Assembly: GCA_003994795.1 (NCBI GenBank)
Contig: AP018269.1
Coordinates: forward strand, 3,063,484-3,127,483
Reading direction: 5' to 3'
DNA: 64,000 bases
Source: Cylindrospermum sp. NIES-4074
Lineage (GTDB): Bacteria > Cyanobacteriota > Cyanobacteriia > Cyanobacteriales > Nostocaceae
A model generated the notes under the pieces. The model did no database searches, had not been told where the DNA came from, and worked only from the letters and a program-made list of their open reading frames with translations. The position numbers were made by a program, and so were the translations under genes. Every line of letters starts with the position of its first letter. The first letter of the stretch is position 1. This document shows, in pieces, positions 28,501 through 37,500 of the stretch.

Positions 28501-31500
28501 AAACCTGTATAACTGCTGCTCCAACCAACAAAATTAAACTTTAAGTCTTGATCCGTACTTGTCTGACTATAAGTTTCTTCATACAGCGTTTGCCAGTTGC
28601 TGATGCTATCTGCATCCGATTCTTGTTCTGCAATTGGCGCTGCTAATTCTTGCTCATTGAAATTTGGGACAACATAAGCAACTAAACGTTTATTTCCGGG
28701 TTCATCCTCGCGAGCCATTACTACCGCTTGCTCTATGGCAGAGTTTTGGTTCAAAACTGCTTCAATTTCGCCTAACTCGATGCGAAAACCGCGAATTTTA
28801 ACTTGGTGGTCAATGCGTCCCAGATATTCAATGTTTCCATCGGGGAGGTAGCGAGCTAAGTCTCCAGTTTTGTATAAACTTGGGCTTAACACCGACATTC
28901 CCTCTTCTGGTAACAGATTAGTCCCAGGCTCAGTCAAAAATGGATGAGGAATAAATTTTTCTTGTGTCAGTTCCTGACGATTAAGATATCCTCTAGCTAA
29001 ACCGTAGCCTCCTATATGCAACTCACCGGAAACACCAATCGGTACAAGTTGAAGATTGGGATCAAGTATATATAACTGCGTATTGGCAATCGGGCGACCA
29101 ATAGGGACTAGATTACGCTCGCTATGCTGCTGGCATTCCCAAAAAGTCACATCAATAGCTGCTTCTGTTGGCCCGTAGAGGTTATGCAATTTAGCTTGTG
29201 GTAGACGAGTGAAAAAGCGTTGTTGCAACTCAAACGGGAGCGCTTCACCACTGCACATCACCTGCTGTAGACAATTACAAGTTTCCAATCCTTGTGACTC
29301 CAGAAACACTTGCAGCATTGAGGGAACGAAATGCATCGTAGTGATTTGATGTTCTGCAATCACTTGTAGCAAATAAGCGCTATCTTTATGTCCTTCGGGT
29401 TTAGCAACTACTAAACGCGCACCTGTTAATAAAGTCCAGAAAAATTCCCAAACCGAAACGTCAAAACTAAAAGGAGTTTTTTGCAGAATGCGATCACTTG
29501 CAGTTAATTGATAAGTATCCTGCATCCACAGCAAGCGATTGCAAATCCCTTGATGGGTATTCATTGCCCCTTTCGGCTTGCCAGTGGAGCCAGAAGTATA
29601 AATTACATAAGCTAAATTATGTAAGTGTACATCACTGACAGTATTTTCTGTACTTTCTAGGGCAATCTTTTCCCAATCCGCATCTAAACAAATGACTTTG
29701 ACACCAGATGTAGGTAGTTTTTCTATTAGTTTTTGCTGCGTCAACAGCACGGGTGTTTGAGCATCTTCTAGCATAAATGCTAGACGCTCTGAGGGATAAG
29801 CCGGATCGATAGGTACATATGCCCCACCTGCTTTGAGGATGCCTAGCAGTCCGATAATCATTTCCAACGACCGCTCTACACAGATCCCAACTAGCACTTC
29901 TGGTTTCACACCCAAATTTTGTAAGTAATGTGCTAGCTGATTTGCTTTGTGGTTAAGTTCTCTATAAGTTAATGTTTGCTCTTCAAAAACTACTGCAATT
30001 GCATCTGGAGTTTTTTCTACTTGAGCTTCAAATAGATGAGGTATACATTGCTCTTGGGGATATTCAGCCTTAGTATTATTCCATTCCACCAATAACTGAT
30101 GCTGTTCTCTAGCACTCAGCAATGGTAAATCTGAAATTCGCTGTTCGGGATTAGCAACAATAGCCGTTAATATATTCTGATAATGTTCAAGCATTCGGCT
30201 GATTGTGGCGGCATCAAATAAGTCTGTGTTGTACTCAAAAAAACCATTGATGCCTTCTGACTTTTCTTCTAAATTGATAAATAAGTCAAACTTTGACGTT
30301 TGGTTATCAATATTTAATATGGTTAGAGATAACCCTGGTAGTGATTGAGTAGGTAAAGGCGAATTTTGCAGTGCAATGGATACCTGAAACAGCGGATTAT
30401 AACTCAAATCACGCTTGAGTTTTAGTTCTTCTACCAACTTTTCAAAAGGTAAATCTTGGTGTTCGTAAGCTGCTAAAGTTACTTCCCGTAATTGAGCTAA
30501 CAATTCCCTAAAGTTTAAATGACCTGATACATTGGTTCGCAATACTAAAGTATTGACAAAAAATCCAATTAAATCTTGAATTTCTGGACGGTTGCGATTG
30601 GCAATAGGAGAACCGACTAAAATATCTGTTTGTCCTGTATAGCGATACAGCAACGTCTTAAATGCTGCAAGTAGGGTCATAAATAAGGTGGCACCCTCTT
30701 GGCGACTAAGGTTTTTTAACGCTTCCGCCAAAGTCTTAGGCAAGAAAAATGATTGCTGTGCGCCACGAAAAGTCTGCACTGCTGGTCGGGGTCTATCAGT
30801 CGGTAACTCCAGTAATGGAGGTGCATCTTTAAGCTGGTTTTTCCAATAGTCGAGCAGACTTTGTAACCTTTCTTCTTGCAACCAATCTCGCTGCCAAACA
30901 GCAAAATCAGCATATTGAATTTGTAGTTCTGGCAGGGGTGAGGGCTTGCTGGCTGCAAATGCCTCATATAAAGTTGCCAGTTCTTTAAGTAACACTCCTA
31001 TTGACCAACCATCGAAAATAATGTGGTGCATGGTAAAAAGTAACACATGCTTTTGCTCTTCCAACTGGAGCAAAGTTGTCCGCAGCAATGATCCTTGGGC
31101 AATATTGAAAGGTTTGTGTGCTTCCTCTGTTGCCAGTCGCTTGATTTCTGCTTCTTGTTCCGCTTGGAGCAATGTTCGTAGATCAATTACTGGCATTTGC
31201 AATTCCACCGCAGGGTAAACCACCTGCACAGGTTGACCGTCAACTGTGGTAAAGGTAGTTCGCAAAGCTTCGTGACGATTCACAATTTCTTGAAAACTTC
31301 GCTTTAGCACTGAGACATTAAGATTGCCTTGCAGCAGTACAGCTGCGGTGACATTGTAAAAAGAACTGCCAGATTCAAATTGATCGAGGAACCACAACCG
31401 TTGTTGTGCAAAAGACGTAGGAAATGCAAAGACATCTTCTTCCAATGTATCAAGAAGGGCTAGTTCGTCTGTTATGTGTTGCTCGGAAAAATGCACAGTC

Positions 31501-31502
31501 AT
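25554..31502 (-). CDS. NRPS: C-A(Ser)-N-methyltransferase-T-E
   Basis: 1982 residues. A C domain (HHIIFDGWS near 163) is followed by an A domain (YTSGSTGKPKG near 637) whose code reads DVWHMSLIDK, one residue from the Ser code DVWHLSLIDK. A SAM-dependent methyltransferase domain of about 280 residues is inserted before the last A subdomain, with the VLEIGCGTG nucleotide-binding motif near 1032; this is the standard place for NRPS N-methyltransferases. A carrier domain (LGGDSI near 1457) and an epimerization domain (HHLAVDGVSW near 1647) complete the module. The predicted unit is N-methyl-D-serine. The next protein opens with a D-accepting type C domain, which agrees. The gene is 24 bp downstream of the loading gene. 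Confidence 0.93.
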   Translation of the reverse strand: MTVHFSEQHITDELALLDTLEEDVFAFPTSFAQQRLWFLDQFESGSSFYNVTAAVLLQGNLNVSVLKRSFQEIVNRHEALRTTFTTVDGQPVQVVYPAVELQMPVIDLRTLLQAEQEAEIKRLATEEAHKPFNIAQGSLLRTTLLQLEEQKHVLLFTMHHIIFDGWSIGVLLKELATLYEAFAASKPSPLPELQIQYADFAVWQRDWLQEERLQSLLDYWKNQLKDAPPLLELPTDRPRPAVQTFRGAQQSFFLPKTLAEALKNLSRQEGATLFMTLLAAFKTLLYRYTGQTDILVGSPIANRNRPEIQDLIGFFVNTLVLRTNVSGHLNFRELLAQLREVTLAAYEHQDLPFEKLVEELKLKRDLSYNPLFQVSIALQNSPLPTQSLPGLSLTILNIDNQTSKFDLFINLEEKSEGINGFFEYNTDLFDAATISRMLEHYQNILTAIVANPEQRISDLPLLSAREQHQLLVEWNNTKAEYPQEQCIPHLFEAQVEKTPDAIAVVFEEQTLTYRELNHKANQLAHYLQNLGVKPEVLVGICVERSLEMIIGLLGILKAGGAYVPIDPAYPSERLAFMLEDAQTPVLLTQQKLIEKLPTSGVKVICLDADWEKIALESTENTVSDVHLHNLAYVIYTSGSTGKPKGAMNTHQGICNRLLWMQDTYQLTASDRILQKTPFSFDVSVWEFFWTLLTGARLVVAKPEGHKDSAYLLQVIAEHQITTMHFVPSMLQVFLESQGLETCNCLQQVMCSGEALPFELQQRFFTRLPQAKLHNLYGPTEAAIDVTFWECQQHSERNLVPIGRPIANTQLYILDPNLQLVPIGVSGELHIGGYGLARGYLNRQELTQEKFIPHPFLTEPGTNLLPEEGMSVLSPSLYKTGDLARYLPDGNIEYLGRIDHQVKIRGFRIELGEIEAVLNQNSAIEQAVVMAREDEPGNKRLVAYVVPNFNEQELAAPIAEQESDADSISNWQTLYEETYSQTSTDQDLKFNFVGWSSSYTGLPIPEIEMREWVDHTVERILALKPQRVLEIGCGTGLLLFRIAQHCSQYLGIDFSQAALEAIQQQLRLPGYELPQVTLSQKQANDFEGIAPESFDVVILNSVIQYFPNIDYFLEVLSGAVKAVRNGGYIFIGDVRNLQLLQAFHLSVQLHQASDSLSQEHLWQLVQKRIDQEQELVIDPALFTALQQDFPRISYVQIQPKQSRYHNELTKFRYDVILHIESGTNDPQQFSWLDWQQQKLTLATLRQLLDETKPEITGLRHVPNTRLAAEVKYLELLASNKLPETVGESKAALEEVISGYGVDIEDLCSLSRELSYVVEVSWSSAREDGSYDIIFQKADNAKQKVEFNYSVFPKPWHSYANNPQQAKLAREFIPKLREYLQEKLPEYMVPSAFVTLASLPLTANGKIDRRALPAPDYVMLELATKFVAPRTSVEEILAQIWAQVLGLEKVGIDDNFFELGGDSILSIQVISKANQAGLKLTPKQLFQYQTISQLSAVADTTPATQAQQGLVTGEVHFTPIQHWFFEQNLADLHHWNQAILLETRQPLDPVLLEQVIQQLLKQHDALRLRFERSEFGWQQVNSAVDKNVPFNCIDLSSLATNEQEKSMQAVIAQLQASLNLSDGPVVRVALFDFGTRKPNRLLFVIHHLAVDGVSWRILLEDLQTAYQQLSNAQAIALPAKTTSFQQWSKRLQEYAQSAVVQQELDYWLTQPWTEVSRLPVDDPDGANTVETVSTVSTRLDVETTRSLLQEVPAAYRTQINDLLLTALIQTFEGWTGNGLLLIDLEGHGREGLFEDVDLSRTVGWFTTIFPVLLNLKAFSAQGEALKFVKEQLRSIPNKGIGYGVLRYLAGKWAEKLVSLPQAEICFNYLGQFDHALSESSLFALSSEPSGPIRSPRGSRRYLLEINSFIAKGQLQVDWTYSQALHRRETVSKLAEEFIEKLRSLIAHCQSSEAGGYTPSDFAEFQSSQWNQTDLNDILAAIGEL

Positions 31503-31526
31503 TTTTGTGGTTAGTAGTTAGTAGAA

Positions 31527-34500
31527 TTAGTGTTTGGGAGAAAGCTTGATCCGATACTTGTCTCGTGATACTCGTGCGATCGCTTGCTTTTGTTCTTGGG
31601 TATCTTGCTTTTGCACTTGAGAAATTTTTTCGGTCAGTCCAGCAATGGTGGGCAATTCAAACAAGTCGCGTAGAGATAAATCTACCTGAAATATTTCGCG
31701 CATCTTAGTTATTAACTGAGTTGCTAACAGAGAATGTCCGCCCAAATCGAAGAAGTTATCATATACACCCACCTGTTCTAGGTTAAGAATTTGACTCCAA
31801 ATCTCTGCCAGCATTTCCTCTACAGGTGTGCGGGGGGCGACATAAGTTTGTAATCTTTGGCTGATTGCCATTTCTGGCACTGGTAGGGCGCGACGGTTCA
31901 CCTTGCCATTAGCTGAAAGTGGCAGCGCATCAAGGATGACAAAAGCAGACGGAACCATATATTCAGGCAGCTTTTGACTGAGGAAATGGCACAATTCTTC
32001 AGGGGTAGCTGCTGCATCTGGTTCATGGATAATATAGGCAACTAATCGCTGATTGCTGTGTTGTTCGCCAACGGCCATGACAACTGCTGATTTCACGGCG
32101 GGATGCTGTGTTAGCATTGCCTCAATTTCTCCCGGTTCGATGCGGTAGCCGCGAATTTTCAAGCGGAAGTCTGCACGTCCGACAAATTCAATGTTGCCAT
32201 CTGGTAAATAACGTCCTAAATCTCCAGTTCTATACAGCCGTTCCCCTGTAACGGGATGGGTGATAAAGCTAGCAAGAGTTTTGTCTGCATTGCGCCAATA
32301 ACCTTTTGCCAGTCCGACACCTGCACAGTACATTTCCCCTGGAACCCATAGGGGGCAATCTTCCAAGGCTGCATTTAAAATGTAGTAACGGGTATTGGCA
32401 ATTGGCTGACCATAAGGAATACTCTTCCAAGTTGGGTCAACCTCTGCAACTGGATACCAGATATTCCAAAGAGTTGTTTCTGTGGGGCCACCAACACTCA
32501 CTACTTGCGCCCCTGATACTAACGCCTTCAATTTGTCAGGTAAAGCGACAGGAATCCAATCTCCGCCGAGAAACGCCCAACGCAGACATCTAGGCAGCAT
32601 TTGCAACCTGCCGGCAGCATACTCCAACAACATCTCCATCATTGGCGGTACTGAGTTCCAGAGGGTGACTTGATGCTGTACCATCAATTCTGACCAGTGG
32701 GCGGGATCTAACCTCGTTGTCGCGGCAGGCATGACAATTGTGCCCCCAACAGCCAGCAACCCAAAGATGTCATAGACAGACATATCGTGGTGCAGGGCGG
32801 TTAAAGCTAGTACCTTGTCTTGGTCAGTGATGTTAAAGAATTGGTTAGTGTAGGCGATCGCATTTACTACACCTCGATGAGCAACCATAACTCCTTTAGG
32901 CGTTCCCGTTGAGCCAGATGTATAAAGTACATAAGCTAAATCATCGGGTTGCTGTACAGGTGGTAAATGGCGATCGCTTTCCTCCAGCAGTTCTTCAGTA
33001 TCCAGGCAAATTCTCTGCACGCTCTCAGGCCATTCCAGGTTTTGATTTAACCAAGATTGAGTTAACACCACCTCAACTTCGCCATTTTCTAACAAGTACC
33101 AAAGCCGCTCTTGTGGTGAGTTGGGATCTATAGGCAAATAAGCCGCTCCTGCCGTCATAATGCCCAGCACACCGACAATCTGCTCCCATCCCTTATCCAT
33201 GACTACAGCTACCAACTGGTTCACCTGCACACCCATTTGCCGCAAGCGATGACCTACCTGATTAGCACGACGGCATAACTCTGCGTAGGTAAGAGTCCGA
33301 CTGGGTGTAATCACAGCAGGTTGCAGAGGTCGCTGTGGTACTTGCTCGGCAAATAGAGTGTGCAGCAGTTTCTCAGATATTGGTGTTTCAATACTATTGA
33401 CAGCAATTCGTTGCTCTAACTGTGCAGGGGGCAGCAAATTCCGCGTATCTTCCTGCCAAGCTGCCTCACTGGTGGCGAGATTTTCCAAAAGGCGATAGTA
33501 AGCAGCAAACATATCTGCAATCAATCCTTCGGGAAAAAGTTCTGCCACTGCATCCCAGTTTAATAACAAAGTACCTGCCACTTCGCTGTATTGATTGTCA
33601 ATCCAAACTTGCGGTGTTTGCCCAATAACACAAACCACATCTCCTAACTCTTGCAGCAAAGCATCAATAGAAGAATCTGTTTGTCCGCCAATATTTTGAG
33701 GATTAGTAGTGAAGATAATTGGCATGGGAGCCACCCCAGTTATACCTTGCATCTGCGCGAATTCTCGCAATACGCGCACGCCACTGACATATTGATATTC
33801 TAAATCTTGCCACAATTGCTCTTGCAAACGTCTAGCTCGGACTTCAAAAGCTTCTCGTCGTGAATTGTCTACTTCCAGCAAGGTAAATGAGGCAAATTCG
33901 CCAATTAAATCGTTAACTTGGGGATGTAAAGGTAAACGATTGAAGCGGGGCACATTCAACGTAAAGCGGGGACTTTTACTCCATAAACTCAAAACTTCAG
34001 CATAGGCTGCTAATAAAATCCCACTAGGAGAAAGACCTGTTTGAGCCGCTCTAGTTTTTAATTTTTTCCAAAGTTCCGATGCCAATTCCCGATGCCAACG
34101 CTGAAAGCGCGGCTGTTTGACTGAACTTGGTTGCTTGGCTAAAGGTAACTCTGGAGCTGGGGGTAAGGTAGGGAGGCGATTTTGCCAATATTCTAAAGAA
34201 CGTTCAAAAGCTGTAGAGTTTTGCAATTCCAGCACTGCTAAAACATAATCGCGGAATGATAGTTGCAGTGAAGGCAGCGCTAAATTGGGATTTCGGTACA
34301 GTTGCACCAAATCTTGGAACAGAATTTGATAACTCCAGCCATCAATGCACAAAGCATCGATACTGATGTGTAAGCGAATGCGCTGTTGGTCAAATTTGGT
34401 AGCGCGAATCTCAAACAAAGGCCATTTATCCAGGGATATTACCTGATGGGACAGAGACTCGCGAATCTCTGTTAGTTGCGAATCTACCACCTCAGCAGTT

Positions 34501-37500
34501 TGTCCGCGCAAATCTAAAACTGGAATTTGATACGCTGGCACTTGTTGTAAAATCTGCTGCTGTCCGTCTGGATGAATAATTGCTCGCAGCATATCGTGAC
34601 GTTCAACTAAACGCTGCCATGCTAGTTGGAATCGCTCTAGGTCTAAATGCTGGCTTTCAATCTCTGCATAGCCGTGAATCGCTACGTTACCCATTTCAAA
34701 GAAGCTATTTCTGCCAATCCAGTAAGCTTGCTGCATTTCGTTGAGGGGAAATGGTTGGTAGCGATTTTCTGGATGGGGAGTTATGGTTGGTAGCTGAAGC
34801 AGAGATGGTTGATTTTCGGGTTGTTGAATTTTAGCAGTGGCGATCGCTTTTACTAAACTAGCAACGTTAGGAGACTCAAACAAACAGCGTAAAGGCAATT
34901 CAACCTGAAATACTTCCCGCACCTTGGCAATAATTTGTGTAGCTAGCAGCGAATGTCCCCCAAGTTCAAAGAAATTATTGTAAATTCCTACTTTTGCAAC
35001 ACCTAAAACTTGACTCCAAATTTCTGCCAGTAACTTCTCTTCAGCTGTGCGCGGTTCTACAAAACTTGCTTTTAATTCAGAGTTAGTAAAGTCTGGTGCA
35101 GGTAGTGCTTTGCGGTCAATTTTGCCATTAGGTGTTAAAGGAAGTGCTTCCAGCATCACAAAAGCAGAAGGCATCATATATTCAGGTAACTTATCCTTTA
35201 ATGCCTGCTGTAAAGACGGTTCATGCAACGTCTCTACATTGGGGATGATGTAGGCAACTAAACGTTTATCTCCAGGTTGATCTTCTCTAGCTACAACTAC
35301 AGCTTGTTCTACTTCTGGATGTTGACGGAGTAAAAATTCAATTTCCCCTAATTCAATGCGGAACCCGCGAATTTTAACTTGATAGTCAAGCCGACCAATA
35401 TATTCAATATTTCCATCAGGTAAGTAACGTGCCAAGTCTCCTGTTTTGTAAAGGCGTGACTGTAGTTGATTGCTAACAGAATGATTGATAAATTTCTCAG
35501 CAGTCAATTCGGGACGATTGAGATAACCCCTAGCCAAACCATCACCGCCAATATGCAGTTCTCCTGGTACACCAACAGGAACTAATTGCTGTTGAGAGTC
35601 GAGAATATAAACTTGCGTGTTGGCGATTGGACGACCAATTGTGACAGATTTAGCACCTCGTGCCACTAAACTATAGGTGGAATAGGTGGTATCTTCTGAA
35701 GGCCCGTAGAGGTTGAAAACCCGCTCAATTTTTGGTAACTCATACAACTGCTGCACTAACTGCGGTGGTAGTGCTTCACCAGCTAAATTAATAGTGCAAA
35801 CTGAAGCGGGGATGCTGTTTGTTCGCAACAATTGTGCGATCGCACTTGGTACTGTATTAATTAGTGTTACTTGTTCGGCACTTGGTAAACTCGGTAAATG
35901 CAAGGCATTCTCTGCCAGAATTACTGTACCGCCCCAACTTAATGGTACAAATAACTCGAATACTGACAAATCAAAACAAATTGAAGTTGATGCTAATACC
36001 CCTGTTAGTTCAGCAGAGGTAAATACTGATTGCGCCCAATGTAATAAGGTGACAGTATTGCGATGTTCAATTGCGACTCCTTTGGGTTTACCTGTAGAGC
36101 CAGAAGTATAAATTATGTAAGCAAGGTTGTTGCTATTAACATTACTGGTGCAGTTATCTTGATTTTCTGTTGCAATCAGATGCCAATCAGTATCTAAACA
36201 GATAACTTTAGTTGCATCCAAAGTCTCTACAAATATTTGTTGTTGGGTTAACAATACACCAGCTTGTGTATCTTCCAAAATGAAAGCTAATCTTTCTTGG
36301 GGATAAGCTGGATCTAATGGCACATAAGCTGCACCTGCTTTCAGGATGCCCAAAAGTGCGACAACCATTTCTAGGTTTCTTTCTACGCAAATGGCGACTA
36401 AATCTTCTGATTGAACACCCAATTTTTGCAAATAATGAGCTAGTTGATTGGCTTTTTGGTTTAACTCTCTATAGGTCAGTTTTTGGTTTTGATAAATTAC
36501 TGCTACTGCATCAGGTGTACAATTTATCTGATGTTCAAATAATTGATGAATACATCTATTTTGAGGATAATTTACATGAGTATTATTCCACTCTCCTAAA
36601 AGTTGATGTTGTTCAGATTGCGTTAATATCGGCAACCGGGAAATATTAGTTTCAGGATGATTAACAATACCTGCTAGTAATGTTTGAAAATGTGCCGCCA
36701 TTCGGCTAATAGTTGTAGATTCAAACAGGTCAGTATTGTACTCAAATGTACCCATCAAACCCTGTGCTGTTTTTTCTACAAACAACGTTAAATCAAACTT
36801 AGCTGTTTTCGTATCAAATTCTTGGATATTTAATTTCAGTTCAGGTAAATCTAAAGTTTGCGTCAAACCATTTTGCAAAGCAAATGAAACTTGGAACAAC
36901 GGTGAATAACTTAAACCTCGGTTCGGTTGTAACTCTTCCACCAGCTTTTCAAATGGCAAATCTTGGTGAGCATAAGCACCTAAAGCTACTTCCCTCACTC
37001 GACTCAACAATTCCCGAAAGCTAGGATTTTCCTTGAGATTAGTCCGCAACACTAAAGTATTGACAAAAAAACCAATTAAGTTTTCAATTTCCGCCCGATT
37101 GCGATTAGCAATTGGTGATCCAACTAAAATATCTTCTTCACCTGTGTAGCGGTAGAGAAGTGTTTTAAAAGCTGTCAATAAGGTGATAAATAAAGTAGTT
37201 TCTTCCTGCTGGCTTAATTCGGTTAGCGCTTTGGTTAGTTCTTGAGAAACGGTAAAAGTTTGTCGTGCGCCCTGAAAAGTTTGCACTGCTGGACGGGGAA
37301 AATCAGTAGGTAAATTTAAAATAGGCAGATTCCCACTTAATTGCTGTTTCCAATAATCTAATTGGGTTTGAAAAATTCCTGCTGATTGTAGCCACTGACG
37401 CTGCCAAAATGCAAAATCTACATACTGAATTGGTAAGTTATGACTTAGAGACTTTATATGTAATTTATTTATATAAAATTCCGCTAGTTCCCGAATAAAT

